64,000 bases of DNA from Huiozyma naganishii CBS 8797 (taxonomy: Eukaryota > Ascomycota > Saccharomycetes > Saccharomycetales > Saccharomycetaceae), in assembly GCF_000348985.1 (NCBI RefSeq), contig NC_035925.1, positions 124,001-188,000 on the forward strand, given 5' to 3'. The notes beneath the pieces were generated by a model, which saw only the letters and a program-made list of their open reading frames with translations, was not told where the DNA came from and did no database searches. Below are positions 41,005-51,314 of this stretch, piece by piece. Position numbers and translations under genes: made by a program. Each line of letters opens with the position of its first letter. Within the stretch, counting starts at the first letter, position 1.

Positions 41005-41930
41005 TCACGCTACCCCAGGAGACAGAACAAAACTGCGTGATGTGGAGGACAAGGCCAGAGGAAGAGTGTATAGGCAAGATATACGTATAATTTATTGATT
41101 TTTCATCTTCGCTTAGTATTAAATTTATCATTACTACAATACCGTATACATAACAGCGTATACTTTTGATCCAATTGTTCCTCCTGGTCTGGAGTTCAGT
41201 TCGAAAGAACTAACATTGGAAAAGGCCATGAAATTGGGATATTAACATGAGGGACACAAGTCTTGCAAGTTTCGTTTGCAGTTCGAGCCGATAATTTTCA
41301 ACAAGATTGTACAGCACGTGAAGTCGTCCCTCGTTAAGACATCATCGCCTGTTGTGTTTTCTGTGTTCAGAAAGTGTCAATCTCCGCAACAGGCCTTTTG
41401 CGTTTCCTAAACGAGCAGTTTCCGCATGCGGTAACTATCGTAAAATAAGACGCAAACCGGACGTCTTATAGTACAGTACATGTGGGGCAGCTAAGACTCT
41501 ATGATGGGGATAAGAACTGGCATGCGTAGAGAGACACCGCTCGGGGAAAGTGCTATTTGGGCCAATCAAACCACCGTCATGAAATTGAAGTTGTGTAGTT
41601 AAATGTGTATGTGTGAAAACGTAAAACAGTCATTTGTTCTCCAGTTTTGACAGAGGAAGAATTGAAACGTAGTTTGACATCTTACATGTAGTCGGATACT
41701 GAGTTACTGAACAGTCGTTCTATTAAATAAAATGTGATTGTGTCTCGTTGTAAGAAACTTACGACCCCTCATTATAACTCCTACATACTAAAAAGTTTCT
41801 GTGGCCATGCAGAGATCGCATTGGTCAGAATGTAGATACGAATATATATAACAAATAGTAGGCATGTCGTTCACATAAAGGCCGGTCACAATCGACATTC
41901 TGCTCTCACAACAGAGTTACCGAATATTAC

Positions 41931-42245
41931 TGTGAGGATCAAACGTGGCTCTTGTAACGAAAGGTGATAGGACTGTGGTGGCTCGATTACTTTGTCTTGA
42001 TTGTAGATAAAAAAAGGACTGGCGTTCGATGATAGCCAAGGTTTAAGCGCAGCAAAAACAGTCGAGAAAAGAGAAGGAATTTCCCCTCTTATATATCCTG
42101 CAAAGTGTTTATTTTCCAAAGTGCATTATCTTGTAATTGTTCAGCAATGTAGCGCGGTATTTTGAAATCCCTTCATTTCAATATTTGTAGTAAATTGATT
42201 GGTTTCAAAAAAATGGACAAATGAATGCTGTATTATATTTCAGTA
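41931..42245 (+). mobile_element. Possible degenerate solo LTR 1
   Basis: It starts TGTGAGGATCAA right after ATTAC (41926-41930), like the other two elements. Its right end before ATTAC at 42246 is not clearly LTR-like, so it may be truncated or coincidental. Confidence 0.28.
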
Positions 42246-42250
42246 ATTAC

Positions 42251-42606
42251 TGTTAGGATAATTTGTGGGAGTTCCCGAATACAGTTGGCTGGCCACCAAT
42301 TATACAACGGCACGGAACACTGCGAATCCGGATAAGGGACTTGTTTATAAGTGCACCTTACAGATACTTCCAAATCATATGTAACCAGGTCATGTAGGAT
42401 TGTCTCAGGCCTTAAAGCTTCTCTGAAATTGAACCAAGGAATACAACGGACATTAACCAAGAATAACTGATCAACTAATAATCATCGCAAGGTACAACCA
42501 ACGGGCCGACTAGAGTATATACTTAGATAATAACTAACCGTTGCTAACTTATATAACTAGCTAGTCTAACCCTAGTTCACATCAACAACCGAGTCTTACG
42601 CTAACA
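42251..42606 (+). mobile_element. Probable solo LTR 2 (356 bp)
   Basis: The element begins TGTTAGGATAA and ends CTAACA, forming a 6-bp terminal inverted pair (TGTTAG/CTAACA) as in yeast Ty LTRs. It is flanked by ATTAC on both sides (42246-42250 and 42607-42611), fitting a 5-bp target duplication. No internal retrotransposon genes are present. Confidence 0.5.
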
Positions 42607-42611
42607 ATTAC

Positions 42612-42938
42612 CGTGAGGATAAATTGGGAACTCCCTTTGGGAATTGACTCATGACCCGTCACTCTCTCTAATACAGTACTGTGAACTATTATAAACCCGA
42701 CATGTGAGTATACGAACTCGAGACATGCGGATGGCCCGTTATCCGGAACATACATAAACCCCAAGGTATCTAAACCGACATCTTTCAAGACCGTCTCTAA
42801 ATCCAGGACCAAGGAAGGAACCAGTCTTAGACAAGCAAGCACAACTGGTATAACTAAATACTTATGTATACGGCGCAAATACACATTATCAGTGTCCTTA
42901 CACAGTTTGATTAATCATAACCGACTTTAACTCTTACA
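42612..42938 (+). mobile_element. Probable solo LTR 3 (327 bp)
   Basis: It begins CGTGAGGATAAA, like LTR 1 with one changed base, and ends CTTACA. ATTAC flanks it on both sides (42607-42611 and 42939-42943). The interior does not align by eye with LTR 2, so the two may be different families or old copies. Confidence 0.45.
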
Positions 42939-42953
42939 ATTACTATACAGGTC

Positions 42954-45900
42954 TCAACAGCGGTTACCTCTTTCTGCGCGATCCTTCATCGTTGTCATCG
43001 CGACTTCTCTTCTTCCCCGCATGTGCGAAATACTCTTTCTTTTTTCCTTGTCTTTTTGGGTCTTTTCCTCCTCTAATTTAGCCAATTTTTTTAACCTCTC
43101 CTTACGTTGATCAGCCTTCTTAGACTTCTTCTTATCGTCCTTTGCCTTGGATAAAGTTAGGACGTTTTGCATAAAAGCACGAGCCTTCTTCTCCTCTCCG
43201 CCGAGCACAACAGCCCTCTTAGCCATGTAAGTCTGCTTCTTTTGGGGCTTCATTTGGTGTATTTGAGAACCGAATGGTAGATCCTTTCGAACAGACTTTG
43301 GAACTTTCAACCCATGGAAGTGTCTATCAACACGCTCCACCTTTTTGTAAGAACTATCAGGGTTAGTTGGTGTAGTAAGGTTCATGGCGGCTCTGATTTG
43401 ACCTGTTAATCTTACACCCTTCCATTCGGTCTTCTCCTTCAAAAGAAGAGAGGTTACAGGATTGTGGAATTTCTTAATCTCAACTGGATACCATGATCTC
43501 AAGATAACAATATCACTCATCAAAATCTTGTCCTCAAAAGCAGCTCTATAATGGCCCTCTGGTTTGGATAATGCCCTTTTGATTTCACCACGGATACCAG
43601 AGACAGTTTTTATCTGAGCTCCTTCAAATCTCGCTACTTCCATGGCACTGGAAAACATATCTTTAATGAATGCCGTGTTCTTGAAGATCTTGTAAGGATA
43701 ACCGACCAATTTTAGTTTCTTGACAATTTCCACAGAAACGTCGATTTCCTCAATGACACCTGTTGCCGCAATTCTGAAACCGCCAGTAGTATCACTGTTC
43801 GCAACTATTTGGACACCACAAAAAGGCGTACTAGGGGAGCATAATGGGCCGTAAAAACTGGCATTACAGTAGGTATGCTCCGGTGTGTATTTCAACATCC
43901 TTGTTCTAGTTCTGGAATCTGTCGTTGTATAGATAGGCAGTGTTTGAAATCTTCTCCAACCCAAAGATAGAACCAACGGATCGTTGGTTTTTAGAATCTT
44001 CTTGTGCCAACGATGTCTTCTCAGTCTGGCATTTAAGATACCAAACTTCAGCTCTACTGGCAATAACCCACCCATGATGATAGGGAATTTTGGATTAAAG
44101 TTCTCAATAAACTCCATAGGGACATCCTCAAAAACGATTCTAACATACGAACCAGCTTTGTAGCCTTCAATTCTCTGACGTTGCTCTGGGGTCATCTCGT
44201 CTAGCTCTGTATTGTTAATCTCCAGCTGCTTAGCCATTTTGGCCTTTTGGAGTTCATACCAGGTACCATATTCGTTATCTGGATCGTCTTCCTTAAAATT
44301 TTCACCCTCTTCCAATTCAAATTGAGTAAGATACTTCTCCTTCTTCTCTGCGTTTAATGCTCTTTCTTCCTCAACAGTCAATGCCTTCTTCTCTTCCTCT
44401 TCAAAGTTGGCGAAAGAGTCATCGCTCTCATTACCATCCCTATCATCGACAGCATTATTTTGTAATTCTCCATCGTTTTCAGCCTCTAAGTCCTCGAAAT
44501 CATCAAAGACTTCATCCTCGTTGCTGTCAGGATGGTCAACATCAGTAGCTTTACTAGAAGCTTTCCTTTCAACGGCAGACCTTATAAACCGGTTTTTAAT
44601 CAAATCTACTGATGACCACTTAGCAGCAAGTTTTTCAAAAGTATCAAAATACGGAACAAACTGCTCCAAATCAATGGTTTGTTTTGGGTTTGATTCTTTC
44701 GAAGAATTTTCATCTTTCTTCTTGAAAAAGTCTTCTTCATTACTGTCATCAGAATCTGAATCACCACCCTCTTCATCATCAACGTCTTCATTTCTCCACC
44801 TTTTGATACAATCCTCAGCTGAAACATTCTCCATGTATATCAATTTACCGATATCCCATTTACGCTTGCGGTTGATATTGACATTTAACTTACCTGCCGC
44901 ATTCCTTTCCCAGGAGCCTTCCTCTTGGCCATTTAACTCATTTTCGCTTTCGCTCTCACTGCCAAATTTTCCATTCTCTTCATCGCCAAAGGCGAAATCA
45001 ATTTCCTCATGCTGCGGGATTTCGTCATCACTTGGCAAATTGTCCAAATCTTCGTCAGCTTCTTGAATTGATTTCCCATACACTCTAGGCTTTCTCATCT
45101 GGGATCTTCCGTGATCTTCATTCTCATCTTCTTCAGAGGACTCCTGTTGTTCATCTTCAACATCATGCAATTCAGCACTGTTACTGAAAATTTGTAACCC
45201 GACGTTGTCGAAATTCTCTCCAATGGTCTTGTCAACATTTTGTAAGGTAGTGACAAACTTCTCACCTTCCCCCTTTTCTTCACCGGGCACAAAGCTTGGA
45301 CCTTCATTCTTTTTACCAACATCAATGTAAACTGCATCTTTATCCATCAAAATACCACCAACATCAGACATTGGAGCATATATCAATTTATCTTTGTCAT
45401 TCAATCTTTTACGTCTTCTGGTAGTAGTGGCCGCAGTCGAGGTTGAAGATTCTTCTTTCATTTTCAACCTTTGATATTCATCCACCTTCTGTTGGAAATA
45501 AGGAGTTGGGCACGGATCTGGAAGTTTTTCCACTTGGCTTATAGGGAAATCGCCCACACCGGCGATATGAACTCTTGTTGCTGGGTTTGAAGCCAGCGGT
45601 GTGCCGTGTAAGTATCCGTACAAGGCAACTTTCCGGTCTATTTGTGCACCTTGAGTTTCAATTAATCCCGGGTGAGTTAAGTCTGTGATACGGTCTGCCA
45701 GCATATAAGGATGCTCATTTCTCCATTTCAAAGGTCTAAACTTCATTACGGATATGAACCTGGCTAAATTCAGAATTTCTCTGTCTGGGTATCTCCCGTT
45801 TATGACACCAGACAAGTAGAACAATTTGGCACCTTGATAGACCTCAGTCCAAAATCTGTGTTTTAAGCGTTTCTTAGAAGCTCTCAAAGTTGACTGTGAC

Positions 45901-46433
45901 TTAAACAAATCCAAATGTGTAGCTACACCCAATACTCTAGGCATACCATGATGTTGAGCTAAATTCAGAAATTCCATGGTTTCCATTTCAAACCCGAAAT
46001 TACCATCTATCATTAACAGCACTAAGTCGGCAATTTTGGCAACATCAATCATTGCATTTAAATCATCAGCAGGACATTCCAAAAATGTCAGTCTTCTATG
46101 TTTACCAGAGACTACTGTCACTGGCCCGTTGATCTCCGTTAGCGTTGATTTTGTCAATCTTCTGACTAGCGACTTGATTAATGTAGTCTTACCTGTCCCC
46201 GGAGGACCAACAACACATACAATAACCGGAGGAGGATCATCATCTGGGGTCCTGTCTACCATAGGAACGTGCAGCTTGCGTTCATTTTTATCACCGGTTC
46301 TTTGCATCTGCTTAGCCATTTTCCCAGGTGCAGCCACGGCAAAGGCCTTGGCATTGTGACCCTGGCTATGCAACTTCTTCTTGGCCGTGTTTTTCTCCTT
46401 CGTCTTCCTATGGGCTTTATTACTTTGTTCCAT
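42954..46433 (-). CDS. BMS1: GTPase required for 40S ribosome biogenesis
   Basis: Bms1 is the nucleolar GTPase of the small-subunit processome that binds Rcl1 and U3 components. The 1159 residues (S. cerevisiae 1183) begin with a basic segment. The G domain has P-loop GPPGTGKT near residue 76-83, and THLD in the G4 position. A long acidic, disordered middle spans about 400-760. The conserved C-terminal AARP2/Tsr1-type region follows, with a very basic coiled tail. The ATG at 46431-46433 is first in frame. RRPE and PAC motifs in the short promoter agree with its role. Confidence 0.97.
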   Translation of the reverse strand: MEQSNKAHRKTKEKNTAKKKLHSQGHNAKAFAVAAPGKMAKQMQRTGDKNERKLHVPMVDRTPDDDPPPVIVCVVGPPGTGKTTLIKSLVRRLTKSTLTEINGPVTVVSGKHRRLTFLECPADDLNAMIDVAKIADLVLLMIDGNFGFEMETMEFLNLAQHHGMPRVLGVATHLDLFKSQSTLRASKKRLKHRFWTEVYQGAKLFYLSGVINGRYPDREILNLARFISVMKFRPLKWRNEHPYMLADRITDLTHPGLIETQGAQIDRKVALYGYLHGTPLASNPATRVHIAGVGDFPISQVEKLPDPCPTPYFQQKVDEYQRLKMKEESSTSTAATTTRRRKRLNDKDKLIYAPMSDVGGILMDKDAVYIDVGKKNEGPSFVPGEEKGEGEKFVTTLQNVDKTIGENFDNVGLQIFSNSAELHDVEDEQQESSEEDENEDHGRSQMRKPRVYGKSIQEADEDLDNLPSDDEIPQHEEIDFAFGDEENGKFGSESESENELNGQEEGSWERNAAGKLNVNINRKRKWDIGKLIYMENVSAEDCIKRWRNEDVDDEEGGDSDSDDSNEEDFFKKKDENSSKESNPKQTIDLEQFVPYFDTFEKLAAKWSSVDLIKNRFIRSAVERKASSKATDVDHPDSNEDEVFDDFEDLEAENDGELQNNAVDDRDGNESDDSFANFEEEEKKALTVEEERALNAEKKEKYLTQFELEEGENFKEDDPDNEYGTWYELQKAKMAKQLEINNTELDEMTPEQRQRIEGYKAGSYVRIVFEDVPMEFIENFNPKFPIIMGGLLPVELKFGILNARLRRHRWHKKILKTNDPLVLSLGWRRFQTLPIYTTTDSRTRTRMLKYTPEHTYCNASFYGPLCSPSTPFCGVQIVANSDTTGGFRIAATGVIEEIDVSVEIVKKLKLVGYPYKIFKNTAFIKDMFSSAMEVARFEGAQIKTVSGIRGEIKRALSKPEGHYRAAFEDKILMSDIVILRSWYPVEIKKFHNPVTSLLLKEKTEWKGVRLTGQIRAAMNLTTPTNPDSSYKKVERVDRHFHGLKVPKSVRKDLPFGSQIHQMKPQKKQTYMAKRAVVLGGEEKKARAFMQNVLTLSKAKDDKKKSKKADQRKERLKKLAKLEEEKTQKDKEKRKSISHMRGRREVAMTTMKDRAERGNRC

Positions 46434-46500
46434 GATTACGAAGGGAGCGGAGTCAAAGCTGTACAGACACTGGCTTTCTACATAGTGAATACTACTTGCA

Positions 46501-46548
46501 AGCTCATCGCATCATTTGAACTAAAATTTTTCACCTCAAAAATTTTCA
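46501..46548 (-). promoter_or_regulatory. PAC and two RRPE motifs of BMS1
   Basis: A perfect PAC box (GCGATGAGCT on the minus strand, 46501-46510) lies about 70 bp before the BMS1 start. Two RRPE-type boxes (46523-46533 and 46538-46548) lie just upstream. This is the classic ribosome-biogenesis arrangement. Confidence 0.8.
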
Positions 46549-46646
46549 ATTTTTTTCCATAGCGCCGAGAGTAAACAAATGTGAATCGTCTAGGACCTTT
46601 AATATAGAAATGCATTGTACCATTTGAACAAATAGTAGTGATCAGT

Positions 46647-49600
46647 ATGGTGTTGCGACTTGGAAACATTTACAAACCGAGACGTACTGGATCATTGCCA
46701 GAGAAACCGCGGGGTGCGCTTTCATGGAATATTCAGTGCACAGGTGAGTGGTTTATAGATTATAAGGCATATAACGATGCATTAGCCCTCTACGACAGAA
46801 GGGAATTTAGCTCTGAATTTGACCCCGACAATGTTACAACTCTCTTTACTGCCAAGAATCATGAAAGAACAGCACTTGAATCTTTTTCGACCAGATTAAA
46901 ACCGGCTCTGCAAAAGGGGATAGCGAAATTGGTATACACGCATATGCGCACGAGCAATTCTGTAATAAGCCCTGAACAGCTGTTTTCCATTGTTGAGAAT
47001 GAATTTTTTATTGGCGAATTTGTCTGTCTAAATGAGGACGATCGACTGTTCATAATAAAGGCGAAATCTAAATTTGACGAAGTTACTGATCCTGTGAATG
47101 GAAAAGAGATATTCCCCAAATACTTCCGATATTTGATTACTAGTACTGATACCGAAAAAAGGTATATTGTTGATCAATCACAGATACACAGAACGCAAAA
47201 TGTATTAACATTAGAGCTGATAACCAATTTTTTGAGATTGCTTGACTGTAGGGAATCTTCGGAGCTACTGGACATCGTTAAAATAAAAAACTTTGAACTG
47301 TATCGGTTGATTTCTGACTGGCATCTCAAAAGGGGTATAAACGATTTATTGGAAAATCGCTCTAAAACTCAGAATAACAAACCACTAAACCATCAAACAA
47401 GACGAACCAGTGAAAGCGACGCAACAAACCATCAAATACAAAACGGACAGCCTACTAAATTCCCAAGGCTATCTGAGACTGCTAGTTCAGCTTTAAATAT
47501 GGCAGAGATAAGTACCATGGTGACCACCCCACTGTCAATACAAAACGATCTATTATTACCATTCCAAGGTGCACTCGACAGATTCAAAAATACATATTAC
47601 TTCAACGACAAGCTAGAGTACCTACCGTGCATTGATGATACTTATAAAGAATCAATCGCTGTGTCAAGGTTATTAGAAATTCACCAATTTTGCACCACAT
47701 TTGGTCAGTTACTTCAAATATCTTCTATTACTTTTGATGACCTGGTCACAACACTGAAATGTACGGATCCAATGGAACAAGTTGGTGAGATCGTCAACAT
47801 TGTGAAGAAATCTGATGAAGTCCTAGATACCGAAAGGAGTACCTGGAGAAGAAATGTTAAAATACGCTCATTGATCAACAGCTTATCTAACCAAGAGCTA
47901 ACTTACGAGATACTCCCAAATACAGAACCTTCTGAAAAAGATTTAAAACTCATGGATTTTGCTGGGAGTGGTCTTTTTTGTGAAATACTTTGTTCCTTAC
48001 TGACCCTTGTTATAGACGAAAATGGAGATTGGAGATGCTTAATCATGGAGGAATGGATTGACAACAAGACTCTGGAAATACCGGAGATTGACGAACAGTT
48101 GGATAAAATATTGAACTATAATGACGTTAATTGGGCAGAAAGATTGTCCAAGAGACAATTTAAAAATAATTATTGGATCGTCTGCTTACTCGGGGTGTTA
48201 CAAGACAGTATGCATATAGCAAAATATAACGAGATCGTTGCCAATTTTACAAAGAAAATTGTTCCAAAAGAAATTAAGAAGGATTTCACCAAACAGATGT
48301 TTCTGCAATTTTGTTGTGACTTGACGCTAGCAGAAAAAATTGATGTCCTCTGGGTTTTGGTAGATATTGTAATCAACTTTTCTATGGATTTAAGGAAATG
48401 GATTGATGAACTACCGAAGCTCTGCACAAATATTGAATACGAAATAAGCAGGCTCTCACACTTTCAGGCAAAAACATTGTCCCGCAAAACACAATCCAAG
48501 GCCGAGTTACTTCGATTACAGAAAGAAAGCAAATTAGAGGAGTCGTGGCAGACTGTAAAGAAAGACTTGGACCTTTTTGAAAGAATGTTCACCACCATGA
48601 AGCAGGACAAACTATTTCTATTTTCAAAACTTTCTGAATATTGTAATACAAGATCGCAGCCTTTGGGTAGGGATAAATTTGGAAACTGCTATTATTGGTT
48701 TGAAACTGTCTTTCCCGAAGAAATGGGCACGGGTAGTTATGAAAAACCACGACACTCGTCAGGAAGGTTATGGGTATGCGGTCCAGGTGACGAGGAATCG
48801 GAGGTGCTACTGAATGTGAAAAGAGAAATTAAGCACAAATGGATTACAATCGCTCGAAGCAAAGGTAAAGTGGCTGCCACTAAAGAAGTTTTCAAAATTT
48901 ACAGAACAGATAATGGTTCATATTTTACTTGTGACGGCGACTTGGATATTGAAGTCGTTAATTGCAACGGATTAGTAGCTCAGAATTCTATGCTGACAAC
49001 AATACAGGCAAAAATTGTAGATGAAACTCCTGAAAAATTACTCTTGTCGAACAAGGAATGGCTTTGCTTTGATGGTGTTGCAAATATAAGACGACTGCTA
49101 CATATCTTGAATAAATGGGGACAGAAGGAAAGCGTATTACGTGCAAATATAGAGAAAATATTCTTACGGATTACACAAGGCGTGGACAAGACCTATATCT
49201 TGTCGCACAATCACTATTATGATAATGTTGAGCAGAAACTGCTCCATGAATTTGACATGAACTGCCGTCACAATGATATTGCAAAACTTACAGAAGAAAA
49301 GGGCAACAACCCCTTCGATCTTCATACTGAACCAGCGGTGTCACGTAGCGAAATAGTGGATTTGGCCAAACAATTGTTATCAGTGCGGAACAATAAACAG
49401 ACAAGAAAAATATTCCATTTGCTGAAGAAGTGTGAAGATAAGAGGGTGAAGTTGATAGAAAGACAGATGGAACTACTTTCCCGCAAATCGCTGGGTTTGG
49501 GACCTAACATATACATGGAGAAAACTCGTAGATCCAAGATTACAGACATTAGTTTGAGGAGACAAATGCAGATTTTGACGGATCTATTGAACCACAGACA

Positions 49601-49925
49601 TTTCCGCGCAATCAAAGATGTCTCGCAGTGGAAAAACAGTTATCCGACGGATACTTCGGATGTGCATACTAGGCTGGTCACTATCTTGCACAATATCATC
49701 GCGAAAACAAAATCTGACGGATATATAAAGTACCTGTCAGGTGTTATCGCCCGTGAGAAGACAGCGATAGAAGCGGCAAAGCAAGCAGCACAGCAAGCAG
49801 CTCAGCAAGCAGCTCAGCAAGCAGTTCAGCAAGCAGCACAACGTCAAGCCGACACGGCCAAGGTATTGAGAGTAGAAACGCCTCCAGCGTCATCTTCAGC
49901 CTTGCCAGCGGCATCGGAACAATAA
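46647..49925 (+). CDS. YPL216W: ISWI-complex accessory subunit, Itc1 paralogue (YPL216W type)
   Basis: The family (Itc1, human ACF1) supports ISWI-type nucleosome spacing. The protein has 1092 residues (S. cerevisiae Ypl216w about 1102). An N-terminal WAC domain occupies about residues 20-120, and a DDT-like segment lies near 310-370. A WHIM-type motif follows (PLGRDKFGNCYYWFE, about 672-686), then helical C-terminal parts. The tail has a run of AAQQ repeats at about 1050-1072. The reading frame opens with a GTG three codons earlier; ATG 46647 is the first ATG. Its context between BMS1 and CBP3 identifies it as the YPL216W copy rather than ITC1, although functional equivalence is unknown. Confidence 0.92.
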   Translation: MVLRLGNIYKPRRTGSLPEKPRGALSWNIQCTGEWFIDYKAYNDALALYDRREFSSEFDPDNVTTLFTAKNHERTALESFSTRLKPALQKGIAKLVYTHMRTSNSVISPEQLFSIVENEFFIGEFVCLNEDDRLFIIKAKSKFDEVTDPVNGKEIFPKYFRYLITSTDTEKRYIVDQSQIHRTQNVLTLELITNFLRLLDCRESSELLDIVKIKNFELYRLISDWHLKRGINDLLENRSKTQNNKPLNHQTRRTSESDATNHQIQNGQPTKFPRLSETASSALNMAEISTMVTTPLSIQNDLLLPFQGALDRFKNTYYFNDKLEYLPCIDDTYKESIAVSRLLEIHQFCTTFGQLLQISSITFDDLVTTLKCTDPMEQVGEIVNIVKKSDEVLDTERSTWRRNVKIRSLINSLSNQELTYEILPNTEPSEKDLKLMDFAGSGLFCEILCSLLTLVIDENGDWRCLIMEEWIDNKTLEIPEIDEQLDKILNYNDVNWAERLSKRQFKNNYWIVCLLGVLQDSMHIAKYNEIVANFTKKIVPKEIKKDFTKQMFLQFCCDLTLAEKIDVLWVLVDIVINFSMDLRKWIDELPKLCTNIEYEISRLSHFQAKTLSRKTQSKAELLRLQKESKLEESWQTVKKDLDLFERMFTTMKQDKLFLFSKLSEYCNTRSQPLGRDKFGNCYYWFETVFPEEMGTGSYEKPRHSSGRLWVCGPGDEESEVLLNVKREIKHKWITIARSKGKVAATKEVFKIYRTDNGSYFTCDGDLDIEVVNCNGLVAQNSMLTTIQAKIVDETPEKLLLSNKEWLCFDGVANIRRLLHILNKWGQKESVLRANIEKIFLRITQGVDKTYILSHNHYYDNVEQKLLHEFDMNCRHNDIAKLTEEKGNNPFDLHTEPAVSRSEIVDLAKQLLSVRNNKQTRKIFHLLKKCEDKRVKLIERQMELLSRKSLGLGPNIYMEKTRRSKITDISLRRQMQILTDLLNHRHFRAIKDVSQWKNSYPTDTSDVHTRLVTILHNIIAKTKSDGYIKYLSGVIAREKTAIEAAKQAAQQAAQQAAQQAVQQAAQRQADTAKVLRVETPPASSSALPAASEQ

Positions 49926-50176
49926 GCCTTGCAACTCCGTATCGTTTCTTCTGCAGCAAAAATTAGTTACGATTTTCAGAAAGAATTAAAAAAATATCTT
50001 ACGACATGAAAAGTCGGACGTTGTTGCGTCTAAGAGAGATAAATATCTCGTAAGGGAGTCATCCTTGCTATATTCACTAACCATTGATTTGGAAAGAGGA
50101 CACTGTATATATATTTATCATCAAGGCTTCAAATTTTGCTATCTTGTTCAAATACAATACCATATAACGATAAGAT

Positions 50177-51103
50177 ATGTCTCTCCTGAATAGATCATAT
50201 CCTCTATTGAGGAATAACATGGCAAATGTCCGGTTGAGTGCCCCGTCTAGATGTTTGATGAATACCGTTAATAGACTTTATACGAAGGAGGCTGATAGTG
50301 CGGAAAAGACGGTATTCCCACTAGCCCATTCAAAATACGAGTCCAAACAGTACAAATTACCAAAATGGAAAGAGTCCCTTGGTGAGTTCGTTATCGGCAC
50401 CTTCCGTATGGATATGGATAAGATACGGGCTGGTCCAATTGCCGGCTCTTACTACTATTCCATCTGTAAGGAACAAGGTCTGCAATACGAGAACGAACCA
50501 CTATCAGAGTCAGCAAAGTTTTTCTATGAACAATTAAACTTGCCGAGAACGTTCTCAGAATGGTTCCAAATCACCTTATTACATGAATGGATGCTATTTG
50601 TAAGAATGAGAGCCATGCCGTTCAAATATGGTAGAAACTACCAGCAAAAATTGGTCGATAAAACGTTTACAGACATCGAGCTGCGACTATTTGAAGAGAT
50701 GAACGTAAAATCCGGCAGCATAGTTGATCGTTACCTGAAGGACTTTAACACACAGATGAAGGGGGCCATTTTTGCTTACGATGAGGGATTCTTTTCCGAT
50801 GACGCCACTCTCGCAACCGCTGTCTGGAGAAATTTATTTGGAGGCAGGAAGAACATTGATATTTCCGATTTGGAAGCGGTGGTTAAATACATCAGATCTC
50901 AACTCTACGTCATGAGCAGAATGTCCGATAGAGAGTTTGCTCTAGGAAAATTCAAATTTGTCCCTGCCAACGAAAGCGTTAAAAGACTATCTGCAGAAGA
51001 AGAGAAGATTTTGAAGGAACAAGTCATCAAGAAGTATGAAAACTTAGAAAAGAGCGGAGTACTTTTGCCCAGTGAAAAGAGCAATCTTTCCTACACTAAC
51101 TGA
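50177..51103 (+). CDS. CBP3: Mitochondrial cytochrome b translation and assembly factor
   Basis: Cbp3 with Cbp6 binds the mitoribosome exit and newly made cytochrome b for complex III assembly. The 308-residue protein (S. cerevisiae 335) has a basic, Arg/Ser-rich mitochondrial leader (about 1-35). The UQCC1/Cbp3 domain follows, with FSEWFQITLLHEWMLFVRM at about 137-155 and the helical segment ending in SDREFALGKF. The first ATG is used; a second in-frame ATG is 15 codons downstream. It is convergent with THI6. Confidence 0.95.
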   Translation: MSLLNRSYPLLRNNMANVRLSAPSRCLMNTVNRLYTKEADSAEKTVFPLAHSKYESKQYKLPKWKESLGEFVIGTFRMDMDKIRAGPIAGSYYYSICKEQGLQYENEPLSESAKFFYEQLNLPRTFSEWFQITLLHEWMLFVRMRAMPFKYGRNYQQKLVDKTFTDIELRLFEEMNVKSGSIVDRYLKDFNTQMKGAIFAYDEGFFSDDATLATAVWRNLFGGRKNIDISDLEAVVKYIRSQLYVMSRMSDREFALGKFKFVPANESVKRLSAEEEKILKEQVIKKYENLEKSGVLLPSEKSNLSYTN

Positions 51104-51314
51104 CATTCCCCTACCACCATGTCTTATTCTCACGAGGAGCTACTTTACACTTGTTAATATATGACTCACTCCTTGAAAGCTGAGATCCAGCTTATCGTGC
51201 CCCTTTACCAAGCTCGATAGCAACGGAAAACAGAACACAGTAGATTGTGTACGCTTATTTATTCATTGCTACGTATATGTACTCCAAAATGGATGTTCAT
51301 TTATCATGTAGTTA

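Larger units (their letters stand above)
41005..42953. other. 1.95-kb gene-free region between convergent SAR1 and BMS1
   Basis: Only short unconserved open frames occur. The right half contains the LTR-like elements listed separately. The left half (41005 to about 41900) shows no recognisable gene or tRNA. The ends of SAR1 and BMS1 converge here, so the region tolerates insertions. Confidence 0.65.

Noticed and set aside
41281..41289. tRNA B-box-like GTTCGAGCC near the LTR cluster
   Set aside because: No A box, acceptor stem or T-stem pairing around it.
41886..42884. Three short minus-strand open frames whose ends share ILTVI
   Set aside because: The shared residues come from the repeated LTR-start motif ATTACTGTGAGGAT, not from a protein family.
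44407..45066. 219-codon Ser-rich plus-strand frame
   Set aside because: It is antisense to the acidic Asp/Glu region of BMS1, whose complement reads as Ser/Phe/Leu.
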